Source: Cauispirillum nitrogeniifigens
Lineage (GTDB): Bacteria; Pseudomonadota; Alphaproteobacteria; Rhodospirillales; Rhodospirillaceae
DNA: 64,000 nt
NCBI RefSeq assembly: GCF_049800675.1
Contig: NZ_JBLOOT010000005.1
Span: forward strand, 1 to 64,000
Direction: 5' to 3'
Shown: piece by piece, positions 54,104 through 63,647 of the stretch
Layout: the number at the start of each line of letters is the position of its first letter
Numbering within the stretch: position 1 is the stretch's first letter
The notes under the pieces: model-generated
Database searches by the model: none
What the model saw: the letters and a program-made list of their open reading frames with translations, nothing else
Told to the model about the DNA's origin: nothing
Position numbers and translations under genes: made by a program

Positions 54104-55894
54104 TTACCCCACCACCCGCAGCGGCACCGGGGCGTCGTCGTTGGCCATCGGCCGCAGGGCGGCGCCTTCCATCACGGTCACGGCGCCACCCTCGACCCGC
54201 AGCACCAGATCCACGGCCTGGAGAATGCTCGGGCGGTGGGTGACGATGAAGGTGGTGCGGCCGGCGGCCGCCTGGGCGACGTCGCGGACGATGGCGGCCT
54301 CGGTCGTCAGGTCCAGCGCGCTTGTGGGCTCGTCCATCACCAGCACCGGGGCGTCGAGCAGCAGGGCGCGGGCCATGGACAGGCGCTGGCGCTCGCCACC
54401 CGACAGGCTCATGCCGCGTTCGCCCAGGACGGTGCCGTAGCCGTTGGGCAGTCGGCTGATGAAGTCGTGGGCGTGGGCCTTCTCGGACGCCGCGATGATC
54501 TCCTCCAGCGTCGCGTCGGGGCGGCCATAGGCGATGTTCTCGGCCACCGTGCCGCCGAACAGGGTGGTGTCCTGGCCGACCACGGCGAACTGGCGGCGCA
54601 GGTCGGCCACGGCGATGGCGCGCAGGTCCACGCCGTCGAGCAGCAGCCGCCCGCGCGTCGGGTCGTACAGTCGCATGACGAGATTCACGAGGGTCGACTT
54701 GCCGCTGCCCGTCGCCCCGACGATGCCGACCTTGGTCCCCGCCGGGATGGTCAGGTCGAGGTCCGAGAACAGCGGCGCGCGGTCGTCGTAGGCGAAACCC
54801 ACGCCCTGGAATGTCACCGAGCCACGCGCCCGGCCCATGGGCACAGGCTTGGCCGGTTCGGGCACGCTGTCGCTGCGGTCGATCAGGGTGAAGGCCCGTT
54901 CCGCCGCCGCGATGGCCGTCTGCTGCGACGCCAGATGCTGGCCGATGGACTGGATGGGGCCGGTGAGCTGGCCGACATAGGCGAGGATCATCGTCACCTC
55001 GCCCACCGTCAGGCCGCCGTTCTGCACCCCGCGCACGCACAGGTACAAGATGATGGTGGTGCCGCCGGCCGTCGCCACGGTCAGGACCGAGCCCAGCAGG
55101 CTCTGCGACAACAGCACGCTCAGGCGTTCGCGCAGGCACGCGCCCAGGCGGTCACTGAAGCGGGCGACCTCGCGCTCCTCCTGGCCGAAGGCCATGACCA
55201 CGCGCAGGGCCGGCAGCACCTCATGCACCGTCGAGATGGCCTTGGCGTCCAGTTCGCGGACACGGTGCCAACGGTCGCTCATGCGGCGCTGCTGGCTGTG
55301 GATGAGAATCACCGCCGGCACCGTCGTCGCCAGGGCGATGGCCGCCACGGTGGGATGGATCGCCAGCACCACCGACAGCGTCACCCCCAGCGCCACCAGC
55401 GAGGTCAGCAGCGGGATGAAGCCGTAGAGCGCCGTCCATTGCAGGGCCGGGGCGTCGTTGCTGATGCGCAGGGCGGCATCCATGGCGCCTTCGTCGGCGC
55501 CCTTGCCGTGGGTGACGCGCAGGCTGCGGGCGAACAGCCGGCCCCGGAAGGCGCGCACCATGCCCTCGCCCACCCATTCACGGTACAGCCAGTCGGCGGT
55601 GCCGTGCAGCAGCCCGGCCGCCGCGATGCCCAGACCGAACAGCAGGGCGAACCACAGCACCGGCTCGGTCCCCGCCTCGGTCCCGGCCGGCAGCAGGGCG
55701 CGCAGGTAACCGGGCAGCGGTTCGCTGCCGATGACGTGGTCGATGATGATCTGGAACGACAGCGGTCCCAGCAGCCCCAGGGGCGTCGCCAGGACGCCCA
55801 GCAACGCCACCACTCCCAGGTGCGGCCACCACGGCCGGGCCTCCCGCAGCGCTCGCATGTAGAGACCGTATGCCGATCGGCCGCGCGTGGTCAT
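54104..55894 (-). CDS. ABC exporter, fused permease and ATPase
   Basis: A 596-residue half-transporter. Six membrane helices (about 20-310) are followed by the nucleotide-binding domain: Walker A GATGSGKST, Q-loop VVGQDTTLFGG, signature LSGGERQRLSM, Walker B LVMDEPTSALD and H-loop THRPS. The type is MsbA/multidrug-lipid exporter. The substrate is not evident; no partner gene lies nearby, so it presumably works as a homodimer. Confidence 0.94.
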   Translation of the reverse strand: MTTRGRSAYGLYMRALREARPWWPHLGVVALLGVLATPLGLLGPLSFQIIIDHVIGSEPLPGYLRALLPAGTEAGTEPVLWFALLFGLGIAAAGLLHGTADWLYREWVGEGMVRAFRGRLFARSLRVTHGKGADEGAMDAALRISNDAPALQWTALYGFIPLLTSLVALGVTLSVVLAIHPTVAAIALATTVPAVILIHSQQRRMSDRWHRVRELDAKAISTVHEVLPALRVVMAFGQEEREVARFSDRLGACLRERLSVLLSQSLLGSVLTVATAGGTTIILYLCVRGVQNGGLTVGEVTMILAYVGQLTGPIQSIGQHLASQQTAIAAAERAFTLIDRSDSVPEPAKPVPMGRARGSVTFQGVGFAYDDRAPLFSDLDLTIPAGTKVGIVGATGSGKSTLVNLVMRLYDPTRGRLLLDGVDLRAIAVADLRRQFAVVGQDTTLFGGTVAENIAYGRPDATLEEIIAASEKAHAHDFISRLPNGYGTVLGERGMSLSGGERQRLSMARALLLDAPVLVMDEPTSALDLTTEAAIVRDVAQAAAGRTTFIVTHRPSILQAVDLVLRVEGGAVTVMEGAALRPMANDDAPVPLRVVG

Positions 55895-56080
55895 GGCGCC
55901 GCTCCAACCCTGGATGTCGTTCGATGAGGATAGGTCCTACCATCACCCGGCAGGGTGAGGGGACTATGCTTACGGGGTAGAGGCAGGTCCCCCACCAAGC
56001 GCCTAAGCCGGCCGGTTCCGCCGGGCTCCCGTCCGTGGCAGGATGGGCCTCTTCGAGTCGTCCCCAACGGAGCGCCCTTC

Positions 56081-56554
56081 ATGATGACCATCCTGCGGAG
56101 GCTGGCCGCCGCTGTCGCGCTGATGACCCTTTCCGTCCCCGCCGGGGCGGAGGAAATCGGCAGCGTGGACACGGTGTTCAAGGTCTTCGGCCCCAACCAC
56201 AAGATCGTCATCGAAGCCTTCGACGACCCGCTGGTCGACGGCGTGACCTGCCACGTCAGCCGCAGCCGCACAGGCGGCGTCAAGGGCGCTTTCGGGCTGG
56301 CCGAGGACACTTCCGACGCCTCCATCGCCTGCCGCCAGATCGGCCCCATCACCCTGCCCGAGGGCTTGAAGAAGCGCGATGGCGAGCAGGTGTTCAGCGA
56401 ACGCCGCTCCCTGCTGTTCAAGCGCCTCCAGGTGGTGCGGTTCTTCGACGAGAAGCGCAAGGTGCTGATCTATCTGGTCTATTCCGACAAGGTGATCGAA
56501 GGGTCGCCGAAGAATGCGATTTCCAGTGTTCCCGTGATGCCGTGGCGCGAGTAG
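56081..56554 (+). CDS. creA: CreA family periplasmic protein
   Basis: ATG 56081 (or 56084) gives 157 residues with a signal peptide (about 1-22, PAGA|EE). CreA signatures are IGSVDTVFKVFGPNHKIVIEAFDDP, VTCHVSRSRTGG and SIACRQIGPI, with two conserved cysteines that could form a disulfide. The function is unknown despite wide conservation. It precedes the antiporter gene by 21 bp and is probably co-transcribed. Confidence 0.93.
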   Translation: MMTILRRLAAAVALMTLSVPAGAEEIGSVDTVFKVFGPNHKIVIEAFDDPLVDGVTCHVSRSRTGGVKGAFGLAEDTSDASIACRQIGPITLPEGLKKRDGEQVFSERRSLLFKRLQVVRFFDEKRKVLIYLVYSDKVIEGSPKNAISSVPVMPWRE

Positions 56555-56575
56555 CCCCGAACAAGGAGTGACCCC

Positions 56576-58399
56576 ATGGAGGTGATGAGCGTCGTGATCC
56601 TGGCTGCGGCGGCCCTGACCGCCATCAGCGTGTTCACGAGCATCATCGCCTTTCGCGCCGGCGTGCCCATCCTGCTGATCTTCCTGGGGGTCGGCCTGGC
56701 CGCCGGCGTCGACGGCCTGGGCATCTACCATGACAACGAGGAAGTCACTTTCTTCGTCGGCAGCGTCGCGCTGGCCGTCATCCTGTTTGACAGCGGCTTT
56801 CAGACACGGCTGCAAAGCTTCCGGGTGGCCGCCGGGCCGGCCCTGGTGCTGGCCACCGTCGGCGTCGGCCTGACCACCGCCCTGGTCGCCCCGGCGGCGG
56901 CCGTGGCCCTGGGCCTGGACTGGCCGGAGGCGCTGCTGCTGGGCGCCGTGGTCGGGTCCACCGACGCGGCGGCGGTGTTCTTCCTGCTGCGTGTCGGCGG
57001 CATCACCATCCGCGAACGGGTGCGCTCCACCCTGGAGATCGAATCGGGGTCGAACGACCCCATGGCCATCTTCCTGACCATGGCCCTGCTCACCCTGGCG
57101 CGCACGGACTTCATCGACTGGGCCAGCTTCGCGCTGGACTTCGCCCAGCAGTTCGGGCTGGGAACGGTGCTGGGGGTGGCGGGCGGCCTGGCCATCGCCC
57201 TGGTGGTCAACCGCGTCACCCTGGACCCCAGCCTCTATGCCATCGTCGTGCTGGCCCTGGCGCTGGTGATCTTCGCCGTCACCAATCTGGTCGGCGGCAG
57301 CGGCTTCCTGGCCGCCTACATCGCCGGCCTGACGGCGGGCAACGCGCGGTTGCGCATCCGGGTGGGCATCCTGCGCTTCCAGAACGGCCTGACGTGGCTG
57401 AGCCAGATGGTGATGTTCGTGACCCTGGGGCTGTACGCCACGCCGTCGCAGTTTCCGTCCATCGCCCTGCCCTCGCTGTTCGTCGCCGCCGTGCTCATCC
57501 TGTTCGCCCGGCCGGTGGCGGTGTGGCTGTGCCTGAAGCCGTTCGGCTTCACCGGCAACGAGACCGCCTTCGTCGGCTGGGTGGGCCTGCGCGGGGCGGT
57601 GAGCATCCTGCTCGCCCTGTTGCCGATGATCGACCTGCTGCCGGCCGGGCCGGTGATCTTCAACGCCGTGTTCCTGATCGTCCTGACGTCGCTGGTGGTC
57701 CAGGGGGCCACCATCGGCGCCGCCGCGCGCTGGCTGGGCCTGCGGGTGCCGGTCAGCCGGGGGCCGGTGGAGCGGGTGGAACTGGAACTCCCCCGCCTGC
57801 CGGGCTACGAGCTGGTCAGCTACCAGATCCCCGAGGACGCCCCCGTCTGCAAGGGCGAGCGCCTGCCGCGCTGGGCCCGCCCGGCGCTGGTGCACCGCGA
57901 CGGCACGGTGCTGACGGCGCTGTCGGCGGGGCCGCTGCGGCCGGCCGACCATGTCTACTTCATCGCCACGCCGCGCAAGGTGCGGCTGCTCGACAAGCTG
58001 TTCTCCGCCCCCAAGCCGCCGGCCGAGGACGACCGCGAGTTCTTCGGCGACTTCGTCCTCAAGCCCGAGGCCACCCTGGGCATGGTCGCCGACATGTACG
58101 GGGCGACGGTGCCGAGGGAGCAGCGCGACGACACCCTGGCCGACGTCTTCACCCGCCGCTACCGCGCCAACTTCGCCATCGGCGACCGCATCTCGCTGGG
58201 GGAACTTGAGTTCATCATCCGCGACGTGGACGAGGACGAGGATCGCATCACCAGCGTCGGCCTGGCGGTGGAGCCGACGCAGATCAGCCGCTCGCGCGTC
58301 GAGCAGATGATCAGCCGGGGGCGCGCCCTGGCGGCGCGGTTACGGGCGCGGCGGGGAACGCATCGGGGGGCGGCGGCGGACGCCGAACCCCGGGATTAG
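56576..58399 (+). CDS. Potassium/proton antiporter, CPA1 (NhaP2/CvrA-like)
   Basis: A 607-residue protein; ATG 56576 or 56585. About twelve membrane helices cover 1-385, with CPA1 motifs VILFDSGFQTRL, GAVVGSTDAAAVFFLL and GSNDPMAIFLTM (the ND site for cation binding). A TrkA-C-like domain (about 400-465) and a CorC/HlyC-type domain (about 485-570, with FFGDFVLKPEATLG) form the cytosolic part, which is the CvrA/NhaP2 layout. It exports K+ or Na+ in exchange for protons under osmotic or alkaline stress. Confidence 0.93.
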   Translation: MEVMSVVILAAAALTAISVFTSIIAFRAGVPILLIFLGVGLAAGVDGLGIYHDNEEVTFFVGSVALAVILFDSGFQTRLQSFRVAAGPALVLATVGVGLTTALVAPAAAVALGLDWPEALLLGAVVGSTDAAAVFFLLRVGGITIRERVRSTLEIESGSNDPMAIFLTMALLTLARTDFIDWASFALDFAQQFGLGTVLGVAGGLAIALVVNRVTLDPSLYAIVVLALALVIFAVTNLVGGSGFLAAYIAGLTAGNARLRIRVGILRFQNGLTWLSQMVMFVTLGLYATPSQFPSIALPSLFVAAVLILFARPVAVWLCLKPFGFTGNETAFVGWVGLRGAVSILLALLPMIDLLPAGPVIFNAVFLIVLTSLVVQGATIGAAARWLGLRVPVSRGPVERVELELPRLPGYELVSYQIPEDAPVCKGERLPRWARPALVHRDGTVLTALSAGPLRPADHVYFIATPRKVRLLDKLFSAPKPPAEDDREFFGDFVLKPEATLGMVADMYGATVPREQRDDTLADVFTRRYRANFAIGDRISLGELEFIIRDVDEDEDRITSVGLAVEPTQISRSRVEQMISRGRALAARLRARRGTHRGAAADAEPRD

Positions 58400-58506
58400 G
58401 CCCCTTCGCGTTTGCCACCCCTTGGGTTAGGATGGCGCCGCCCGAGCCCGTGTTCGTGCCCTTCCCACTCCACCCCCTCCCCCCACCCGCCCGGAGCCTT
58501 CGTCCC

Positions 58507-59559
58507 GTGTCCTCGCCCGCCTCCCTCCTCACCCTGGCCGCGGTGGTCGTGGCCGTGACGGACGAGGTGCCGCGCGTGCTGGTGGCGCGGCGGGTCGACC
58601 ACCGGCTGGCGACGCCCGCGCAGAAGGGCGCCCCCACGGTGCCCGCCGACAGCCCCGACACCCTGCCCTTCGGCCCCTTCGAGCCGGAGCGCCACCGCAC
58701 CCTCGATGCCGGCTGCCGGCAGTGGGTGGAGGAGCAGACCGGCCTGACCCTGCGCTACGTGGAACAGCTCTACAGCTTCGGCGGCGCCAACCGCGACCCG
58801 CGCGAACTGCACGGCGGCCCGCGCGTGGTCACGGTGGCCTATCTGGCGCTGACGCAGGAGACGGGGCTGGCCGGGTCGGCCGATGCCGACTGGCGCGACT
58901 GGTATGCCTTCCTGCCGTGGGAGGACTGGCGCGACGGCCGGCCGGCGATGATCGACGCCGTCATCCGCCCGCACCTGCGCGCCTGGATCGACGAGGCCGA
59001 CGACGCCGCCACCGGCGACCAGCGGGCGGAGCGGGTCAACCTGTGCTTCGGCCTGCCGGGCGGCGCCGGCTTCGACCCGGTGCGCGCCCTGGACCGCTAT
59101 GAACTGCTGTATAGTGCCGGACTGGTGCCGGAAGCCCTGCGCGATAGTGCCGAACTGGCGCGGGCGCGCGGCGACGCCGCCGCCGCCCCCGACCCCGTGC
59201 GCCTGGCGGTGGCGGCGCAACTGGGCGCGCCCATGAGCCTGGACAACCGCCGCATCCTGGCCAGCGCCCTGACGCGGCTGCGCGGCAAGCTGGCTTACCG
59301 CCCGGTGGCCTTCGACCTGCTGCCGCAGACCTTCACGCTGCTGCACCTGCAACGCGTCGTCGAGGCGCTGTTCGGCACCCCCCTGCACAAGCAGAACTTC
59401 CGCCGCACCATCAACAACCTGGATCTGGTGGAGCCGACGGGCAAGATGGAAGCCACCGGCCGGGGCCGCCCGGCGGAACTCTACCGCTTCCGCCGCGAAG
59501 CCCTGCTGGAACGCCGCACCCTGGGCATCGGCGTCCCGGTGGCGCGGGCGGGGGACTGA
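58507..59559 (+). CDS. NrtR-like regulator: degenerate Nudix domain with winged helix
   Basis: GTG 58507 gives 350 residues; ATG 58432 would add 25 Pro-rich residues that read like spacer. The N-terminal half (about 5-165) has a Nudix-like fold (LAAVVVAVTDEVPRVLVARR) but no Nudix catalytic box. The C-terminal part (about 250-345) is a winged helix of the NrtR type (ALTRLRGKLAYRPVAFDLLP, then FRRTINNLDLV). NrtR proteins sense ADP-ribose compounds and repress NAD-related genes. The target here is unknown. Confidence 0.8.
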   Translation: MSSPASLLTLAAVVVAVTDEVPRVLVARRVDHRLATPAQKGAPTVPADSPDTLPFGPFEPERHRTLDAGCRQWVEEQTGLTLRYVEQLYSFGGANRDPRELHGGPRVVTVAYLALTQETGLAGSADADWRDWYAFLPWEDWRDGRPAMIDAVIRPHLRAWIDEADDAATGDQRAERVNLCFGLPGGAGFDPVRALDRYELLYSAGLVPEALRDSAELARARGDAAAAPDPVRLAVAAQLGAPMSLDNRRILASALTRLRGKLAYRPVAFDLLPQTFTLLHLQRVVEALFGTPLHKQNFRRTINNLDLVEPTGKMEATGRGRPAELYRFRREALLERRTLGIGVPVARAGD

Positions 59560-59585
59560 CGCCCCGCGCCGCTTGGCGCGATGGA

Positions 59586-59617
59586 AGGGCGGCGGCCCCG
59601 CGCGGTGCCGCCGCCCT
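59586..59617 (+). terminator. Strong GC hairpin between convergent genes
   Basis: An 11-bp perfect stem (59586-59596 with 59607-59617) and a 10-nt loop lies 26 bp after the NrtR-like stop and 24 bp before the stop of the convergent stress-protein gene. It likely ends both transcripts. It has no T tract. Confidence 0.55.
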
Positions 59618-59641
59618 GTCCTCGCACCCCGGCGGCTGCCG

Positions 59642-60445
59642 TCAGTGGGCCAGCAGGACCGGCACCGTCAGGTGCTCCAGGATGTCCTTGGTCACGCCGC
59701 CGCGCAGCAGGAAGGGGAAGCCGTAGTGGCCGAAGGCGCCCATGACCAGCATGTCGGCGCCCATGTCGGCGCAGTGGGACAGCACGTAGTCGGCCACGCC
59801 GATGTCCTTGACCGACAGCAGTTCGCGCTCGGCGGTGATGCCGTGGCAGGACAGGTGATCGCACAGGCCCGAGCCGTCCAGCGGCCCGTGGCCCTGCGGG
59901 TTGATGGCCATGACGGTGACGGCGTCGGCGCCGGTCATCAGCGGAATGGCGTCGTTGGCGGCGCGGGCCGACTCGCGGCCGCCGTTCCAGGCGACCAGCA
60001 CCCGCTTGCCGACATCGGTGAAGGTGCCGGCGTAGGGCAGCACCAGAACCGGCCGGCCGGAGTTGACCACCACCTGTTCGACCATGTCGCGCGGCACGCG
60101 GCCGTGGTCGTCGGGGTTGTGCTGGCCGAGAAGGGCGAGGTCGGCGCGGCGGGCGGCGTCGATGACCGTCTGCACGACGTGGTGATGGCTGCCGTGCACC
60201 AGCGAGCGCCACACCCCGTTGACGCCGGCCCCGGCGGTGGCGGCGGCGAAGGCATCGGCGGCCTTCTCATAGGCGGCATTGACCTCGGCCTCGGCGGCGG
60301 AGCCACCGATCAGCTTGCTGTCAGCCTCGGCGAACACACCGACCAGCCGCGCGCCGAAGCGGCGCGCCAGCGTCACCGCCAGGGTCAGGCGGTCGGCGCT
60401 GCGCGGCGTGCTGTCGAGGTGAACGATCATGTTGCGGACGATCAT
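59642..60445 (-). CDS. Universal stress protein, tandem UspA domains
   Basis: ATG 60445 gives 267 residues with two Usp domains (about 1-140 and 150-267). Domain one starts IVRNMIVHLDSTPRSADRL and has a degenerate ATP site (LLGQHNPDD). Domain two has VLVAWNGGRESARAANDAI and LVMGAFGHYGFPFLLRGGVTKDIL, a complete G-x2-G-x9-G-type ATP loop. Such proteins support survival under starvation or oxidative stress. The gene is 41 bp downstream of the BKACE gene on the same strand. Confidence 0.9.
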   Translation of the reverse strand: MIVRNMIVHLDSTPRSADRLTLAVTLARRFGARLVGVFAEADSKLIGGSAAEAEVNAAYEKAADAFAAATAGAGVNGVWRSLVHGSHHHVVQTVIDAARRADLALLGQHNPDDHGRVPRDMVEQVVVNSGRPVLVLPYAGTFTDVGKRVLVAWNGGRESARAANDAIPLMTGADAVTVMAINPQGHGPLDGSGLCDHLSCHGITAERELLSVKDIGVADYVLSHCADMGADMLVMGAFGHYGFPFLLRGGVTKDILEHLTVPVLLAH

Positions 60446-60486
60446 GGACGAGTGCCTCCCGGGCGGTTCTTGGTTGTGACGAGGGT

Positions 60487-61335
60487 TCAGGACGCCGAGG
60501 CCACGGCGGCCGGCGGCAGGCCCAGCAGGCCCCGGGCTTCCGCCGGGGTGGCCGCGTGGGCGCCGTATTCCATGCAGCGGGTGGCGGCGCGGCTGACGAG
60601 TTCGGCGTTGGACGCCGCCATGCGCCCGCGATCGACGCGCAGCGTGTCCTCCAGCCCGGTGCGGATGTGGCCACCCAGGTACAGCGCCCATTCCACCACC
60701 GTCTCCAGGTGGCGGCCGACGCCGGTGGCGAACCACACCGCCGTCGGGCACAGGTCGTGCAACTCGGCGATCATGAAGTCGAGCACCTGGCGGCGCGCCG
60801 GCAGGGCGTTGGGAATCCCCAGCACGAACTGCACCTGCAACGGCTCGCGCAGCAGGCCCTGGTCGGCCAGGGCGCGCACGTTGTAGAGCATCGCCAGGTC
60901 GAACACCTGCAACACCGGCTTGACGCCGCCGTCCAGCATGGTGGCGGCCAGTTTCTCGATGGCGTCGGGGGCGTTGGCGAAGACCTCGCCGGGGAAGTTG
61001 ACCGACCCCGGCGTCAGGGTCGCCAGATCGGGCCGCAGGGCGATCAGCCGCTGCCGCTCGGGCGACGGCTCGCCGCGCCCGCCGGTGGCGAACTCCACGA
61101 TCATGCCGGGGCAGTGGGTGCGCACGCCCTCCAGCACCCGCGCGAAGCGGTCGATGTCGCCGGTCGGGCGACCGGCATCGTCGCGCACGTGCAGATGGAC
61201 GATCGTCGCCCCGGCCTCGAAGGCGGCGTGGGTGCTTTCGATCTGCTCGGCCGGCGAGACCGGAAGGGCCGGATTGTCGTCCTTGGTGGCGACCGGGCCG
61301 GTGATGGCGCAGGAAATGATAACCGGGCGGCTCAT
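60487..61335 (-). CDS. 3-keto-5-aminohexanoate cleavage (BKACE) family enzyme
   Basis: ATG 61335 has a GGGAGA site and gives 282 residues (ATG 61356 is possible). BKACE enzymes condense a beta-keto acid with acetyl-CoA, producing acetoacetate and a CoA ester. The TIM-barrel signatures are IISCAITGPVATKDDNPALP, TIVHLHVRDDAGRPT with the zinc His pair, VEFATGG and VWFATGVGRHL. The exact keto acid is not deducible. The acetoacetate product is the substrate of the AacS enzyme encoded at 29,508-31,460. Confidence 0.9.
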   Translation of the reverse strand: MSRPVIISCAITGPVATKDDNPALPVSPAEQIESTHAAFEAGATIVHLHVRDDAGRPTGDIDRFARVLEGVRTHCPGMIVEFATGGRGEPSPERQRLIALRPDLATLTPGSVNFPGEVFANAPDAIEKLAATMLDGGVKPVLQVFDLAMLYNVRALADQGLLREPLQVQFVLGIPNALPARRQVLDFMIAELHDLCPTAVWFATGVGRHLETVVEWALYLGGHIRTGLEDTLRVDRGRMAASNAELVSRAATRCMEYGAHAATPAEARGLLGLPPAAVASAS

Positions 61336-61433
61336 GCTGCTCTCCCGCAGGGCCATGGGGCAGGCCTTTGTGCATTGCGCCAGGATGCCCCCGCCCTGTC
61401 AACCACAAGCCGGCTACCGCCTTGAAAAATATA

Positions 61434-63104
61434 TCACCGCCCGGCACGGACGGCCTGCTCCAGGCGGTCTGAGAAGGGCTGCCCGTCGGCCTCGAATCGT
61501 GCCGCCGCGACGCCCCGCCGCACCGCCTTGCCGGTGGCGTCGACGACCGGCAGGGCGATGAACAGATCTTCGCCGGTGCGCGGGTTGCGGCCCGACAGCA
61601 GCCACACCGCCCCGGCGGCGATGGTCAGGGCGGCGTCATCCACCGCCTCGCGCCGCAGCAGCAGGCCCGCCGCCCGCCCCAGGTCGCGCCGCGATATCCG
61701 GTCGCCGGCCGGCAGGCCGCGCCATGCCCGCAGCGGCAGCGCCACGCCCTCCCCCGGCCCGCGCCGCAGCGTCAGGGCAAGCTCCGCGGCAGGGCCATAG
61801 GCCGCCTCGGCGATGCGGCTGGCGCGATGCACGGTGGCCCGGCCGGTGCGCGTGACGTGCGGCCGTTTCCACGCCGCCGCCCGGCTGTCGAACCGGGCCA
61901 GGGCGACCAGCCCGTCACGGCCCAGCACCGCCCGCGCGTCCCAGGCCACGGCGCCGACATCGCCCAGGGTGAAAGGCGGCACCCCGCCGACGGGCACCTC
62001 CAGCACCGCGACCTCCGCGCCGCCCAGCCGCAGGGCATGGCCGAGCAGCCCGCCGGGACGCGGATAGTTGCCGGCGACGAAGACCTCCGCCGCCGTGTCG
62101 TCGCGGGCGGCAGCGCGCAGGGCGGCCAGCGCCTCGGGCGCCAGGGCGAGAACGCGGTGGCGCGGCAGGTCGCCGCCGCCGGCCCGCCACTCCACCCGCA
62201 GCACGGGGCCGCCCGGCGCCCCGGCCAGGACGCTCAGCCGCTCGCGGTGATGGACCAGCCGCGCCGCCGTGGCGGCGGGCAGGAACGGCGCCTGCCCCAG
62301 CAGCCCGGCCAGCCGCCGGAACGGGCCGGCGCCGGCCGGCGCGGCGGCTTCGGCGGCGGCGTGCCGCTTACGGATGTGGCGCTCGATGGTGGCGAGGATC
62401 TCCAGCATCAGATCCTCGGGCAGGTCGCCCAGGCGCACGGCCTCGTCCTCGCCCAGGGCGAGGATCAGCGCCATGCCCTGCGGCGCGGCCAGCCCGCGCA
62501 GGGCCAGCGGCGCCAGATCGACCTGCGGGGCCAGCCGGTCGAGGGCGGCGTGCAGGGCATCGCGCGACGGCGGGGCGGACGGCGGCGGCAAAGGCTGCCC
62601 GCCCAGGCTGTCGCGGGCCTCGCGCAGGCGGCGGGTGATGGACATGGCCACCGTCTCGCCGGCGGGGGTGTAGTCGCGCGACAGCCACTCCTCCAGCGCC
62701 TCGGCCGGGATGCCGCGCGCCTGGGCGTGGGCCAGCACGGTGGCGTACTTGTTGACCTGACTGTCGGTCACGGGCTGCCACTGCGGCGGCCCGCCGGCGG
62801 CATCCTCCACCTCGCGCCCGAACACCGCCTTGACCACGCGGATGAACGGATTGCCGGCGCGGTCGGCGCGGGTGGCGCGGATGTCCAGGCGCTTGCACAG
62901 GGCATCGAACGCCTCGGGCTGGTCCAGGGCGGTCAGGCCGAAGCGGTAGCAGTCGGCGACGGCGGCGCGGGCGGCGGTCTCCACGGCGGCGCGGGCGCGC
63001 CCGGCCTCGGCCATCCACGCGGCGAAAGAGCGGCGGGCGCGGTCGCGGGGACTGTCCAGGGTGGCGGCGGCCTGCCGGGCGCTGACCGGGGCGAGGCGGG
63101 TCAT
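61434..63104 (-). CDS. Large hypothetical protein
   Basis: ATG 63104 overlaps the stop of the upstream SPOR-like gene by 4 nt and gives 556 residues. It is Ala/Arg/Leu-rich with helical N-terminal and central parts, no signal peptide and no clear membrane segment. A stretch about 345-470 looks beta-rich (LEVPVGGVPPFTLGDVGAVAWDA, then RPHVTRTGRATVHRAS). No family is recognised. Tight coupling to the SPOR-like and DUF4280 genes suggests a shared role, perhaps in a secretion or effector locus. Confidence 0.6.
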   Translation of the reverse strand: MTRLAPVSARQAAATLDSPRDRARRSFAAWMAEAGRARAAVETAARAAVADCYRFGLTALDQPEAFDALCKRLDIRATRADRAGNPFIRVVKAVFGREVEDAAGGPPQWQPVTDSQVNKYATVLAHAQARGIPAEALEEWLSRDYTPAGETVAMSITRRLREARDSLGGQPLPPPSAPPSRDALHAALDRLAPQVDLAPLALRGLAAPQGMALILALGEDEAVRLGDLPEDLMLEILATIERHIRKRHAAAEAAAPAGAGPFRRLAGLLGQAPFLPAATAARLVHHRERLSVLAGAPGGPVLRVEWRAGGGDLPRHRVLALAPEALAALRAAARDDTAAEVFVAGNYPRPGGLLGHALRLGGAEVAVLEVPVGGVPPFTLGDVGAVAWDARAVLGRDGLVALARFDSRAAAWKRPHVTRTGRATVHRASRIAEAAYGPAAELALTLRRGPGEGVALPLRAWRGLPAGDRISRRDLGRAAGLLLRREAVDDAALTIAAGAVWLLSGRNPRTGEDLFIALPVVDATGKAVRRGVAAARFEADGQPFSDRLEQAVRAGR

Positions 63105-63643
63105 TGGGGCGGCTCCGGCGGCGGCTTCAGCACGCGGACGGAGGCGCCGCCGCGATCCCGCAGCACGCGGGCCGCCTCCGCCGCCTGCCAGGGCGTGCGC
63201 CGGGCCAGGGTGGCGGTGAACCAGGGATTGCCCGCCGCGTCGGCCCATTCGGTGACGGTGACATCGGGCCAGGAGGCGGCCAGGGCCTCGGCCCGCGTGG
63301 CGGCCAGGGCGCGGGCGGGATAGGGGCCGACCTCCACCGACCAGTCGGCGGGCGGTGCTGCGGCCGGCGGCTTGCCGGGCTCGGGCGGAGGAAGCGGCGC
63401 GGGGGCGACGGGCGGCGCGGCGAACAGATCGGACAGCGGGCGGCCCGGCGGCGGCGCGGGCGCCTGGGCTTCGGGCGGGGGGGACGGGGCGGCGGCAGGC
63501 GCGGCGGCGGCCGGGGCGGGCGCCGGAGCTTCGGGCGCCGGGGCGGCGGGCGCGGGTGCGGGTGCGGGGGCGGGGGCGTCCTCGGCATGGGCCGGGACCG
63601 CCATCAGCAGCGCGAGCAGCAGGGACAACCGGATCATCGCCAT
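63101..63643 (-). CDS. Secreted proline/alanine-rich protein with SPOR-like C-terminus
   Basis: A 180-residue protein (alternative ATG 63637). The signal peptide (about 1-20, PAHA|ED) is followed by an extreme Ala/Pro repeat linker (about 22-95) and a globular end (about 98-172) with VEVGPYPARALAATRAEALAASWP and PWFTATLARRTPW, in the shape of a SPOR domain that binds denuded peptidoglycan. The linker could span the periplasm. It starts 4 nt after the DUF4280 gene. Confidence 0.65.
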   Translation of the reverse strand: MAMIRLSLLLALLMAVPAHAEDAPAPAPAPAPAAPAPEAPAPAPAAAAPAAAPSPPPEAQAPAPPPGRPLSDLFAAPPVAPAPLPPPEPGKPPAAAPPADWSVEVGPYPARALAATRAEALAASWPDVTVTEWADAAGNPWFTATLARRTPWQAAEAARVLRDRGGASVRVLKPPPEPPQ

Positions 63644-63647
63644 GGCC

